Translations under genes and position numbers: made by a program
Assembly (NCBI GenBank): GCA_036924285.1
Contig: JAYKYS010000009.1
Coordinates: 18,704,001-18,768,000 of the forward strand
Length of the DNA stretch: 64,000 bases
From: Asterella californica
Taxonomy: Eukaryota > Streptophyta > Marchantiopsida > Marchantiales > Aytoniaceae
Direction of reading: 5' to 3'
Notes under the pieces: model-generated
What the model was told of the DNA's origin: nothing
Databases searched by the model: none
What the model saw: the letters and a program-made list of their open reading frames with translations, nothing else
Shown here: positions 18,561 through 30,371 of the stretch, piece by piece
How the letters are laid out: each line of letters starts with the position of its first letter
Numbering within the stretch: position 1 is the stretch's first letter

Positions 18561-20130
18561 AGGAATGGACCGACACGCACCTCGTCTTGTCGTCCTACTT
18601 CCCATCATAGTCAATCTCATCTTCAAGCTCTATCGCATAATCTTTATTTTCAAACTGAAACTCTGTCAAGATATCTGCTAGATCGACCTCCTCAGTTTAT
18701 CGAGCTCGAGATAACATATATGTCATCAGATTATCCTTCCTTGTGATATGTCTAAACTCCAGATTCAATGACTTGATATATACGATCCATCGCAACATCG
18801 CAATATCAAGAGTCGTACAATTCATGATCATCCCTAGTAACGACAAACAATCAATTCAACCACCACTACTGCTCCAATCAAGTACTCTTTCTCAATTTTC
18901 ATGGTTGAACACTACCCCATAGTTCTCTCTTCACTTGCGGGTATGCATGTTGTCGAGCACTTAACACCTTCGCTCCGAACCTAATCGCAAACCTGTCTTC
19001 ATCCTCATCATCCTGTCCTACTGTCCATCCGATTGCAACCGGACTTGTATCTACAGTAAGAACCACCGGCTTGGAACTCTTGTAATCAATCCATCCCAAA
19101 ACTGAAAGAGATGATAGTAAACACTTCAGCTTCTGTACTGCATCGGTACGCTCTTCCTCCCATTTGAACTTATGACCCTTACGCAATAATCCATGTAATG
19201 GATCCGCTACATGCGCATAATGAGGAATCCAAATGTGATAGAATACACAAGCACCCAAAAATCTTCTTGCTTTTGTCAACGAAGTGCAAACCTCCTTCAT
19301 CCTCTCAATCGCATCCATTTTGTTCGGGTCTGGCTTCCGACCAAACGATCCACACAAATGACCAACAATCAAAACTTCTTCAACCTCAAATGTAGACTTC
19401 GCACCTGGCAGCGTGAGATGAACTTCCTCAAGTCGAGATATGATCTTCTCACAGTCTATGATGTGATCGATGACGTATCATCGACACTCCTTCTGATTTA
19501 ACGCTTCATCCTTCTCATCTTCCACATATCCTTTGATGGGGATGTCGTCCAAGAATGGCATCGTCTTTTCAAGGATGAAGTCCCTTAGAACCTTATTCAT
19601 CTCATTCATCATGTGTGCTACCGAGTTGGTAGCTCTCTGTGATAAGGTACACATCCTAACCAATCCCAAAGGTGTCCTCATTGTCGTGAAGCTTCTGCTC
19701 TCCTCTGCTGGTTGAAATTGATCATATCCTGAGTAAAGATCTCCCATTGAGTAAATTGCTCTCCCTGCAAACGCTTCAGCAAACTCATCTACAATCGGTC
19801 CCACCCAGCATTTCTGATTGTTACTACGTTCATCGATTGCATGTCTTGGATGAACCGCAATGATCCATTCTTCTTAGGCACTGTAAACCATCTGCTCGAA
19901 TATGGTGCAAACAACGGCTCCAAGATCTTCATCTGCAGCAACTCCACCAGTTAGGCAAGTGAGTCCCTCTACACACCCGACAACTCGGTTACATATCAGA
20001 ACTGCGAGATGTTGAGAATTTTGACAAGGACCTCGCCAACTATGCAAATGACCAGACAACTGTGTTGCAAGTTACATACAGTAATATGAAACTCTCCAGA
20101 CTTCAAATGGCGTTGGCATTAGACACTCCA
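18560..20130 (-). pseudogene. Family B RT and RNase H fragment
   Basis: Recognisable blocks on the minus strand: SRWFTVPKKNGSLRFIQDMQ (about 19840-19900), IVDEFAEAFAGRAIYSMGDL, MPFLDDIPIKG (the FLDD active-site box), GHLCGSFGRKPDPNK, ARRFLGACVFYHIWIPHYAH, LTVDTSPVAIGWTVGQDDED and YPQVKRELWG. They follow B1 pol (43600-44580) in order but in several frames with stops. An RNase H tail (KEYLIGA, LSRAR) can be followed to about 18600. Confidence 0.7.
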
Positions 20131-20916
20131 CTCGCATCTTTGTACACACTTTGTGCTAGACTCGGTTCCTTTTTCTTCCAAACTCCCATCTCCGGATCCA
20201 ACCTCCTCTGTGCTTGACTTTGAAAATGATCTTTGAAATAGTCATGCTGATAAATAACGAATAGTTTGACCGCACGCACCTGATTGAGATACTTTCCGTG
20301 CCTTCTTCGGTTTTATTCCCAGGTTGAATCCTTGCTCTTCCTCCACTCTTCCTAGCGTCTGGTTCAAATCTATACCTCCAACTACACAGCTTTGAGATGC
20401 TTGACATTGGGTGAACTGGGAAAATGTTTTAGGTTCTAGGTTAAGCGTTTGATTCTCCTTGTTTGATGCATGATCCACAATTTTATCGCATTGCTTCCTA
20501 CTCGAAGGATCTTTCCTGAGGAGAAAACCATATATACACGTTCAAACTCAATAAAATTCTCGAGTTTTCCAGTGCTTATTAATGCGTGAGTTGAACACAG
20601 ATCAACAATCAAAGACAAATTGGAAGTCTTTCAGCGATTCAAACAATGCACCCAGCTTGATTCGAGCCGCTTGAAACTACAACTCGACGAAAGTCTTTTC
20701 CACCAGAGATACATCCCTCTTCTCAACAGAAAGCATCGTCTGTCGTCACCTCTGCCACGGACTAGACTCCATGACACTTTCTTGATCTCGTATGTCAGCT
20801 GGAACGTTGAAATTGTCATATTCTCCATAAAGAAACCGAATCCTATCAAAATCATCATATTCGTTATTATCAAACCATTCTTGAGCATCGTCTGCCATTG
20901 CTGCTTCAGAGCTAGT
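20131..20916 (-). other. Retroelement debris, possibly copia protease
   Basis: A short frame (20436-20618) has LIVDLCSTHALIS followed by VYMVFSSGKILRVGSNAIKLW, which resembles the copia protease region (DSGxTxH then a GDG-K-x-V-G pattern) with the catalytic DSG degraded to DLC. An acidic frame at about 20760-20960 (DDAQEWFDNNEYDDFDR) is unrecognised. Assignment is weak. Confidence 0.3.
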
Positions 20917-22695
20917 TGAAGCTTCAACCCGTTATTCTCATTACTGGGAGCACTGCTTTCAAATATCACTACTTATCTAACAACACTTCGTGCTCTGGCA
21001 GATGTGAGCGCTATCAGAGTGAATTACGGACATGTCACTGATAATCTTCCACCACCAGCTGAAGTTCAGAACCTGCTGCTCACCACAATGATAGAGAAGG
21101 TGAAGCTTTTCGACACAAATCCGAACGTTCTCATATTCTTTGCGACCGCGCATATCGGGGTCGTTATCGCAACGGGGAAATGATGAGATTGTGCCCCTGG
21201 CGAACTCACCAGCAGCTGCTCTTCAGTGGGTGCAAGCTAACGTTGTCGTGATGTGAATCATTTCACATAGTAAATGATTCACTTCTCTGTCAGACATTAG
21301 TCTCTCTGAGTGAAGCTTAGACCTCCCAGAAGTCCATTTTTGAAAGATGTTATATATTTTGAGTCTTAGTAGGTTGATTACCATGTTAATAGGGTTTTAA
21401 TCTCGTGGGTTGTATTTGCGTGTCGCCCATGCACGCTTTCTAGCTGATTTAAGTTAATTTTCGGGGCTGCGTGTCTTCTTAGGTAGTTTAAGTTTTACGC
21501 TGGCACTCTAGGGGGCTTGACGTGGTTGCCTATGAGTGTAGATAAGTTACCAGGTAGTTTAAGACACAAAATGACAACCAAATGGAGCTATGAACTCCCA
21601 TTGGTCCATTTTTGTCTTTTGTAAAACTCTAAGTTTAGAAACAGAGCTCTAGAGTGGATTTCGAGCAATTAGTGAGGACACTGCGAAATATGAGAGCACA
21701 GGGAGATAGAGCTCGTCGAGCCAAGCACTGTCAGTGAAATTCTTGATCGATTTGGATCAATAAACAAGGAGTTATGCCCAATTGAAGTTCAGATTGTGCC
21801 AAAACTGCTGCACTTTTGTTGATTTTGGGGTTTTCAGTGTCAATTCCAACAGAATTGAGGAAATCGCTTCAAACCTTCAAGGTTGCGTTCACTGTCAGCC
21901 GGGCTACGACTATCCAAAAATTTTCATATCATTTGAGTGACTGAGTAATTCAGGGCGGCCGCTGAAGAAAAGGGGGTCTAAAAAGCTCTCAATCTGGAAC
22001 AGCAACTTCAGAGAGCGAGATCTGGAGTTCTGTGTGGAATCAGGAGGCCCAACTTCACAAGAGTGTTCAGCAAGCTGTGTACTGCAAATCCTGTAAGAAT
22101 TTCCCAAAGTGATCGAGCCAATTCTTTGTTCTAGGTCGAAACAGCTGTCTGGGTGTCAGAAATTGCCGTAATTTCTCTACTCAGAAAGTTTCTACTCATA
22201 TCTTAGTGTTCTGAATTGATCTGAAGCTGAAACTCCATATGTGTATCCAGTAGGATCTCATTGACATGTAGGAGGAGTTTTGAAGTCTGAACCTTCACAT
22301 ATTTCTCAATTCTGAGTGTCAAAGTTCGCCATCTGATCTTATCATTGCTAGTTAAGTCTGAACTTTACTTCCTGAACATATCAGAAGAGCCAAGAGACTT
22401 ATATGAGGGTTTTTCAGTATCACCTTGAGACCTGAAGCCTATCCTTTGAGTAAACCAGCCACAGCTTGAAGCCCAACGCTTCCATGAGTAGATTGAACAC
22501 AGCCTTCAAGCTCATATCACAACCAAAAGGTTCGCCCTTCTCATGAAGACTCTCAACCCGACAACGTAACCGTCTATTCGATCACGAACATCATAATGAT
22601 CTCTTTGGCATACGCTGCAGTTTCAGCATCGTCTCTACTCTCCGCTCTGCAAAACTTGCACTCAATGCTGGTCACTGTGGGATTGGATCACAAAA
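20917..22695 (+). pseudogene. GH17 beta-1,3-glucanase-like pseudogene split by a solo LTR
   Basis: The plus strand reads a hydrophobic N-terminus ending LRALADVSAIRVNYG, then HVTDNLPPPAEVQNLL, KVKLFDTNPNVL and a frameshift at about 21177 (frame restored as NDEIVPLANSPAAALQWVQANV). It then hits the solo LTR (21244-22565) and resumes at 22566 with VYSITNIIMISLAYAA, SSLLSALQNLHSMLV and GLDHKI. This matches the N-terminal third of plant family-17 glucanases (signal peptide, (I/V)NYG, DNLPPP, KVKL(Y/F)D, ALxWVxxNV, LxxALxNLHxAL). The catalytic glutamates would lie further C-terminal and are absent. Family-17 enzymes are secreted and hydrolyse callose-type glucans. This is the only host-gene-like sequence I can name. 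Confidence 0.75.
21244..22565 (+). repeat. Solo LTR, B-related, inside the GH17 pseudogene
   Basis: 1322 bp, TGTCGTGATGTGAATC ... AACCCGACA. It shares long blocks with the B1 LTR (GCCCATGCACGCTTTCTAGCTG, CTCTAAGTTTAGAAACAG, CAGGGCGGCCGCTGAAG). It is flanked by ACGT on both sides (21240-21243 and 22566-22569), a 4-bp target duplication (5 bp, AACGT, if the terminal A is shared). Removing it rejoins the glucanase frame. Confidence 0.75.
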
Positions 22696-24576
22696 TCTCA
22701 TGTGACTCAAAGACAAATGCTTTTTCATGTTGTGAAAGCATCTCTTTGAAGCACATCCTCTCTTCAGGTAGAAGAGACCCATCAGATCCAATCTTCAGCT
22801 CTTCAATGGCCTTCTCCGTGAACTTATGTCATATCACTGCAGGATCTCTCAAACTCTTCTTCCTTGAAGCTCGATTCATCTGTTGGTTAGTGTCATCCGG
22901 CAAAAAGACCAGCAACTGACTTTACCTTCTTATTCATTGTCTTGTACTTCATCTCAACTCGAACCTGAGGTGCACGGTATGATTCGATCACCGAATAGAC
23001 CTCCCTTGAATGAATCTGCACAATCGTCATCCCCATCTTCCTCCGGTATATCAAGAGTGTACCTAAGGTTTTGAGGTTATCTCAAAAATCTCACACGAAT
23101 TTAGGGTCCTTGGGATCCGCATGCTTCCTCGACAATTTCCCCAGCGTCCTAACCTTATCCATATCCTCCCATCCAATAGACATGATCTCTCATAAATGAT
23201 CCTCCATTCCATCCTCTTCATAAACACCAGAAATCCATTCATCCTCTTCTAGCTCACCCAGCTCTTTCAACATCAACTCAACATCACGCAAATGTTTTTG
23301 TTCTTTTCTTCTCAGCTCTTCTATCTTCTTGTAAATAGCAATCCCACACTCTGAGAACTCAACAAACCTTATACAAAAGACACTTTCTCTTTCAAGCGAG
23401 AGTACCTTCTCTTGCGCATCACCACAATCCCGCTCTATAGTGATACTCAACGAAAATCCTTGAACTCTTCACTCACCCTTGGAAGCGGTTTCTCCCTCAA
23501 ACAATCTTGATATTGGACGTTCGTGATCCAACGTGCGTTCGTGATTGGTCAGTACAGTCAAGAATTATATCGCTCTCTTCTCATCTTGACTTCGGATCCT
23601 AGCATAAGCAGATCCGTTGTCCAGTACTCTTGTCTCCATCCGGGTTGCTGTGATGAAAAGTTGGCCAAGAATGAGCGGGTATGATGTCACTTCTTGAACA
23701 AAGAAATTTTGCTCGATAGTAACATCACCTATGCGCACTCTAACGTCTGGACAGGCTCCATACAAATCTCCTCTTGTATTGTTGGTTGCTCTTATGATCC
23801 ATCCATGCTCTATGTCGATAGACCACTTCTTCTTCTTGTACAACTCCTTCGACATGATGTTGATTTTTGACCCATGATCAATTAGAATAACCACCGGCTC
23901 ATCCAAATCTCCAATCCTCACAAGTGTCTCTGTCGTAGCTCGAGCCCAATGACTGTGACTGTAATAACTTGAGCTTTGCTTCCCATCATCCTCTTCATCC
24001 TCAAAATGTACCCTGCACCTTCAATCTCTTTCTTCCTCTGAAGAATATACACTGCACTTTGCAAGCTCTCTCTCTTCATCCACAGACACCATAGTATCCA
24101 AAGCATGCGATAAAACAGCCTCACTCGTAATCTGTCGTTTCTGTTTTATGATGTCGATGATGACATCTTGAAACTCACGCTTAGCAATGTCTAAAACTTC
24201 TCTCAAGGTAAACTCAACCTTCGCATTCAGAATGCGATCTTCCAAGACTCCCTTCAAGTCTGTTGAAGCCTCGATGTCTGATTGTAGTTTGTATGCAGCC
24301 GGCTTACCCTTCTCCTTCTGAAACTCCTTCGTTCTCTCTTTCGATGAAGAAAGAGCATCATCCATCGGTAGATCTTGAGCTCTTACATCCTGAAGCTCTT
24401 GACGAACCTTCTCTCCTCGAGTTTGTCTCTTAGAATAAGTCTCTTCTCCTGCATCCTTTGAATCTCACCTTCTCTTTTCTTCCAACAACGCTTCGTGTTG
24501 GTTCTTGGCGATGTAAGCATGTATGGATAGAGCTTCTATCAGATCCTCTCACCCAATATCTTTTTGGATTGTAGCA
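22696..24576 (-). pseudogene. Family B gag end, protease and pol N-terminus (B2)
   Basis: 24365-24021 has AAYKLQSDIEASTDLK and REVLDIAKREFQDVIIDIIK, as in B1 at about 41960-42110. 23921-23565 is the protease with LIDHGSKINIMS, ELYGACPDV-type and YPLILGQ motifs, the D-H-G being as in B1. 23450-23190 aligns with the B1 pol N-terminus (DEWISGVYEED versus DEYISGVFEEQ). About 22700-22800 reads IGSDGSLLPEERMCFKEMLS and AFVFESHEI. Reading continues across protease and pol with only a few stops, suggesting one polyprotein originally. Confidence 0.7.
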
Positions 24577-24652
24577 GCTGTTCTCAACACTTAGTTATAA
24601 CTAAATACCTTACTAATAGACAAACTTCCTATGTGTAACATAAGTCGTTACA
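24577..24652 (-). repeat. Truncated family A 3' LTR
   Basis: The first ~76 bp of the LTR (TGTAACGACTTATGTTACACAT ... read on the minus strand, to about TTGAGAA) are present, then B2 sequence starts. In the full LTR the next bases would be about AAATAAACATT in plus orientation at 32405. Confidence 0.75.
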
Positions 24653-24664
24653 TTTTACCCCCGG
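24653..24664 (-). other. Family A polypurine tract
   Basis: CCGGGGGTAAAA directly precedes the LTR start TGTAACGAC on the minus strand. Confidence 0.7.
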
Positions 24665-24774
24665 ACTAAATTTTCGCTCCGTCCTCGAAGTGAAGAGAGA
24701 ACTTTCGTCGATGAAACAACTTCAACTTGTAATGGTTGACCCGATCGAATCTCCTTCCTCCCAACTCCTGAAGG

Positions 24775-26658
24775 TCATATGTGAAGTCTCCACACCTTAC
24801 CTACAAGAAAAGGACCAAAACATCTTGGAAGAAACTTCTTCCTAGCCCTCTTGAATCTGATAGCATCATACAACATAACCCAATCTCCGACTTGAAAAAG
24901 TTTTACCTCCCTTTTGCCCAACCGTTTGTCGTAACTCTTCTTTTGATACGCCTGAGCTCGTTCCATCCGGATCATTGCTACCGCTCGGGTCTCTTCCAAC
25001 TCCATGAGTTGCTCTCTTCTTGATCTGACCACGTCTTCTCCCCTCGACCTTTTCAACTTTCGTTGAATAGTTTGAAAAGTATCCAATTCGAATTAGATCG
25101 GCAACTTGGACTCCACTCCATAAACCAGTCAAAATGGAGAGTACCTAGTAGAAGTCTTTGTTGTCGTTCGGTACTCCCATAAGATGGCATGTAGCCTCTT
25201 ACCCCAAGTATGTTTCGCAGTCTCAACACCAGCATCTTTGGCGAGCATCATACAAAGTGTAAGATTGGTCTTCTCCGCAAGACCATTAGCATTTGGTTTG
25301 TATGAGGTCGTTACTCGTGGCTTGATAGAAAAGTGTTGTAGCATAGCAGTAGTCATGCTCCCTACAAACTCTCCTCCTCTATCCGAAACCAACTCTAATG
25401 GACATTCAAATCTTGTGATGATCCTCTCCCATAAGAATCTACCGACTTCTGTTTCATTGGTCTCTCTCAAAGGTCTAGCCTCTACCCACTTGGTACAATA
25501 GTCAGTGACGACTACAATGTATCTATTGTCTCGAGGTGTCTTATTAAGAGGACCTACAAAGTCAATACCCCATTTCTCAAACGGTCCTAACACGGGAATT
25601 GATCTTAACGGAGGTGTTCTAGTAGACTTCAGAGCAAATGCTTGACATACGTCGCAAGTTTTGCAATAGTCTAAACACTCTTTGAAAATCCCTCTCCAGT
25701 GGTAACCCGCATCCAAAATCTTGAAGGCTGTTATCTTACCAGCAAAGTGACCTCCGCAAACAGTTCCGTCGTGAAACTCGTGCATTAGCTTGAATGCCTC
25801 CTTCTGACCAGTTGCTCTCCTTAGTAACCCATCTGCTCCTTGATGAAACAGAATTTCCTCCACCATGGTGTAAGGTTTGCATCTCTTGATCAACGCGTTA
25901 CGTTCTCGAGTATGCATACCTTCTGGAAAAGAGCCATCTGCAAGGAAACTCCAAATTTCCTTGTACTCGTCCGGTATCTCCTCAATGCTTGTGATAGTCA
26001 TCAGATGTTCGTCTGGAAATGAATCATCAAACGGTTCTTCTCCCTCATCATCATAAGCCCTCGACAAAAGATCAGCATTCGCATGCTTTTTCCCTGGTCT
26101 ATCTTCGATCACGTAATCATATTTTGTTAGAAGGATCTTCCAACGGGCAATACGACCTTCGGCATTAGGCTTATTAAAGATATACTTTAAAGCTTTGTGA
26201 TCTGTGACTATGAAAAATTTCCCACCTAGCAAGTAGTGTCGGAATTTCTTCAATCCAAAGATCACCGCTAATCCTTCTCATTCAGTCACGGAGTAATTCT
26301 TCTCCGCTGGCACCATCTGCCTACTAGCATAAGCTATAGGATGATCATGCCCATCTTCATCTAACTGACTTAATGTACACCCGATAGCTACATTGGAGGC
26401 ATCCGTATACAAAATAAATGCTTTACTCCACTCAGGTTTAGCAAGTATAGGAGCTGTCACCAATGCCTTTTTCAGCTCCTCAAATGCTTCCTTTGCCTTC
26501 TGATCATGCACTATCAAGTCAAACTCAACTCCTTTCTTCATGTACATAGTCAAAGCTATTGCTTTGTTTGAGAAGGAAAAGACAAACCTACGATAATATC
26601 CAACCATCCCAAGTAATTGTCTCAACTTTGTCAAGTTGATTGGAAATGGAAGATCCAC
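24775..26658 (-). pseudogene. Family A RT end, RNase H and integrase
   Basis: The frame entered after the shift reads LRQLLGMVGYYRRF and a RNase H with LYTDASNVAIG and ...VTDHKALKYIF. Integrase follows with the HHCC finger (HEFHDGTVCGGHF to CKTCDVC), core WGIDFVGP, VSDRGGEF and NANGLAEK (D-D-E), and the C-terminal domain YDKRLGKREVKLFQVGDWV ... KFLPRCFGPF. Stops in this frame are TGA at 26278 (SVTE-stop-EGLA), TGA at 25129 (SPF-stop-LVYG) and TAA near 25095. All catalytic residues are still there, so decay is limited to a few point lesions. Confidence 0.85.
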
Positions 26659-28535
26659 AATCTTCTTACCTTCTCAAGATCTACCGCAATCCTTTTCTTG
26701 GAAATGATGTGTCCTAACAGCAGACCTTCTTCGCAGCCAAAGATGCACTTCTCTGGATTCAGAGAAGCGTTAGCTTGCTCCAACCGCTGTAGAACTTTGA
26801 TCACATGATCAAAGTGGTCCTCTTTTCTTCCGTACACACAGAAATCATCAATGAAATCACGAACAAACTTTCCTATGAATGGTTCGAACATCTTGTTCAT
26901 GAACCTCTGAAACGTGGTCGGAGCATTACCTAGTCCGAATGGCATCACTCGAAATGCAAATGTTCCCCAAGGAGTAGTGAAAGTAGTCAACTGCTGGTAC
27001 TGATGTGCTATCTTGATCTGATTATATCCACTATAACCATCACCAAAGCGGTACCACTCATGACCAGCAACTTCCTCCAAAATCTCATCTGTAAATGGTA
27101 GAGGATAATAATCCTTCTTGGTAACTGCATTCAGCTTCTTATAGTCTATGCACACTCGCAGCTTACCATTCTTCTTCTTGACAATCACAATGGATGCAAC
27201 CCATTCTGAGTTCTCCACCTCGTAGATGAAACTCGCCTCCCTCAACTTGTCTATCTCCTCCTTGACCATCATCGCTGTTGTAGGATTGACCCTTCTCTGC
27301 TTCGGTCGAACTGGTCTTGCGTTCTCCTCCAATTCGATTCGATGAGTCTCGAGAGTCACCTCCTTCAAATTCTTGTAGTTGAAAGCAAACACATGGATAT
27401 ATTTTCGAAATATATCTAGGAATCTACTTTTCTCTTCTTGAGTGACATTGATACCAAACTTCAGGGTAGAGAGTCTTCTCACAATCTCTGCCTCACTCAA
27501 CTCTTCTTTGTCAGGATCTTTCTCCACTGCTGGTCGAGGCAACAAGTCAATAGCACTAAGCTGATGTAATGATTCATCTCGACCAAATCCTTCGTCTTCA
27601 AACGAGGATTCTTGATCGTAAGAATCTCCGGTATCTACTTCTGAGACACTATGATCGTCCTCCGTATCAGATTCTCCGTAGTCACTAGTGGGTCTATCAG
27701 AGTCAAAAGTCACAACTCCAACACCCGAGAGAGGAACTATCACTCTATGATCTCTAGGCCCAGTCCGTAAGTATCCCTTATGCCACCTATCAGTGGTGCG
27801 CACAGCTCTCAACCAAGGCCTACCTAGGAGCAAATCATAACTAGAGTCCTTTAACACTTGAAAGGACATCAATGTTTGAACTCCCATCACAGACACGACT
27901 ACCTTCTCTAACACACCAAGAGGTCTTACCCGTTGCTTGTTAGCCATCCCCACGACAATGCTAGTCGGGCGAGTTGGTTCCATCTCTAACTTCTTCATCA
28001 ACCTCTCCGATATGACCTTTACAGCCGACCCTCCATCCACCAATACGTCAGAGACGTAGTGACCATTCAACCGGACTTCAATCTTTGAAGCCCTAGTGCA
28101 TACCTCTAAAGCATGCACATCCACCACACCAACTCCCACAGACTTTGATGTCTTGCTCTTGGGTTTTTTCTTCTTGCTTCTCTTAGAACTCAGTCCTCCT
28201 CTGAGTTCCCTTCGTAAGCTGGAATTAAGTGCGATCAGTTGTCCAACAGTGATGTTGGCTTTCTGAGCCCCCACATCTTCAACCACATCATATCCCGCTT
28301 GAGAAGATGAAATGGTGAAATCCGCCATCCCCAGCTTCCTTCTTGGCTCCCTTGGTGTACTCGAAACATTACTCGAACGAGTACTTCTACTTGCTGACTC
28401 CTCCATGAAAACCGGTTCATCAAAAAATTGAGTTCTTTTCCTTTCTTGAGCTAAAAGCTCCACCGGTGCATGAGAAGAGTTTGAACTCTCTCCTTTCTCG
28501 TAGATGGGATCTCGCACGACATCGATAGTAGCCAC
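26631..28535 (-). pseudogene. Family A protease and reverse transcriptase
   Basis: This lies in the same frame as gag after one TGA (28548-28550). A Ser-rich linker is followed by the protease LVDGGSAVKVIS ... LLLGRPWL, an acidic linker, and RT from about residue 400: KKNGKLRVCIDYKKLN, FGDGYSGYNQI (first catalytic Asp), MPFGLGNAPTTFQRFM, FIDDF (second and third Asp), LNPEKCIFG, LLGHI. The frame is lost at about 26640-26670 and continues in the next frame at 26658, a single frameshift. This ORF therefore gives an intact RT palm but no fused RNase H. Confidence 0.85.
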
Positions 28536-28547
28536 CCTCTTGTCTCG

Positions 28548-29543
28548 TCATTGTGATGGATTTCCTCCACTCACATTCATTCTGACAGCTTCGGCACCTC
28601 TTGCTCCGTTGTTAAGACAATTTCGCTGGAAATGAGAACCTCCACACGTCCAACAAGTGATTCCTCCAAAGTTACCCCGGTTGCCTCCAAAGTTATCTTG
28701 ATTTCCTCGGTTGGGATTGTTGTCGTAACCTCTTTGACCTCCTCCTCCACCTTTGTTCCTCCGTTCTCGTAACTGCACCACGTTTATCTTGAGATCCGCA
28801 AGAGTATCAGTGATGCTCTTCAGCTCGGCATGAAAATCAAAGGTGGCAGTAGACATCGTTGTTGGGACAAACGGTCTTGGCACCACCGTTGGAATAGGAG
28901 CTGACGTTGAAGCAATCACCAATTGTGATGGTGCATGTGCGATCGTTGTGGCTACACCAGGAGTCGGAGTCGACATCAGAGCAGCATGATGAGATTGGAT
29001 GATATCTCCTTCATCCAAACTCTCTTCCATATTTGTCGTAATCTTGATGGCCTCCGCTTTGGTTGTTGATTTCTCGTACCTCACTTGGGTTCGAATTGGA
29101 GGTCTCAACCCTCCCACCAAGTTCTTGGTCAGCACTGCTCCAATCCCCGTCATCGTTAGCTCCACATTGTCTCCATTCTTCCGTAGGACCGTTCGGAACC
29201 GTTGCTCCAACTTATCCACCCTTTCGGCATATTGCCGAACTTTCTCGTCGTCACGTTGCTTCAAATGAGTAAGCTCCACCATGAGCTTCTCATAACTCTC
29301 TTCTGGAAGAAATTCTTCGATGAGTGCATTACTCAACGTCTCTCATGTGTCCTCAACTGCACCAGGTGTCTTCACTCGGTCTTCATACCACGTAAAAGCA
29401 AAATCTTCTAAAAACTCTAGCAGTAACAACACCCATTCTTCCTTTCTTCTCACGTTGTTTCCGATGCAACCCTTTTTGAAGTCTCGTACAAATGGTTCTA
29501 CATCTTCATTGTCCTTCTCATGAAACACTGGTAACTTCCCCAT
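28548..29543 (-). pseudogene. Family A gag with internal TGA
   Basis: ATG at 29543 (MGKLPVFHEKDNEDVEPF). The gag core EEWVLLLLEFLEDFAFTWYED is followed by a TGA at 29343-29345 where A2 keeps CGA (Arg); the frame then continues SNALIEEFLPEESYEKL, a coiled linker, a Gly/Asn-rich region and a zinc knuckle CWTCGGSHFQRNC. The knuckle spacing is CX2CX3HX4C, one residue shorter than usual. The frame is the same as pol, so gag-pol was probably one reading frame interrupted at 28548-28550. Confidence 0.8.
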
Positions 29544-29756
29544 CTTGTAACTATTCTTTCTACCCTTCTAATTTTTGTGCAATAACTATTCGCTAAAAGA
29601 GTACGAACATCACCAATTCCATTCGCGAGTAATCTACCATAGATAAAATGAAAGGAAATAGTTGTAACAACACCTCTTGTGCCATCTCTTCTCCCAAGGT
29701 AATCATGAGCTTGAGTGGCATCACCGTCTTCTCCACCATCCGAATGACGATCTCCA

Positions 29757-30233
29757 TCACAACTCTGCCGAGTCCTCTTTTGAAGTCGACAACTTCTCCG
29801 TCTCAGCTCTTTGAGTCTCGTCCAACTTTTTGACTACTGACGTAAGTAGGACGGTCACATCGACGCACTTGTGTCCTCTTGATAGATCACCCACTCCACA
29901 ACTTGGACAAGGATCTTCTCCTATAAGATGAATTGGCGCTGGTGAAGATGGATCCACTCGAAGACTTAAATTAGTAAACTCTCGCTTCCCTTTAGCTCTC
30001 TCGGTTCTGATTCTAGTTCGACAATTCACTACTTTATGTCCCAACCCTCTACAGAAATAACACCACAAGTCGGTTTCTACTCTTCTCCTCAGAGATTCTA
30101 CTTGAGGTTTTATACTAGGGTTCTCAAACTCAACGATAATCTCTTTCGAGCTCTCTCCGACGCTTACTATGACATCTAAACCTTGAGGGAGGTTTCTAAG
30201 TCTAACTTTTCAATCTTTTGAACTTCCACTCAT
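29757..30233 (-). pseudogene. Family A zinc-knuckle ORF upstream of gag
   Basis: The ATG at 30233 (MSGSSKD) is followed by a TGA at 30210-30212 in place of the TGG kept in A2, then an open frame to 29757. It has a canonical CX2CX4HX4C (CYFCRGLGHKVVNC), a basic patch, a second cluster CPSCGVGD...HKC and a Ser/Lys/Glu tail. It is separate from gag, which has its own knuckle. A nucleic-acid-binding accessory protein is plausible. Confidence 0.6.
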
Positions 30234-30371
30234 GTTGCACCTTCTCAACCATTAAGTGGACAAAATATCTTTAAAGAAAATAACTCTACATCACTTTCTT
30301 AACTCTTTCGAGCTTTATACTGAAAATCGTGTATTATACATGCTATACACGAAATAAAATCCAATCTAAAA

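Larger units (their letters stand above)
18560..24576 (-). mobile_element. Degenerate family B gypsy element (copy B2)
   Basis: On the minus strand this is gag end and protease (24576-23565), pol N-terminus (to about 22696), then a 2.6-kb interruption carrying copia debris and a GH17 pseudogene, then RT and RNase H (about 20130-18560). The order matches B1 (41345-44900). Many stops and shifts are present and no LTR of its own remains. Confidence 0.65.
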
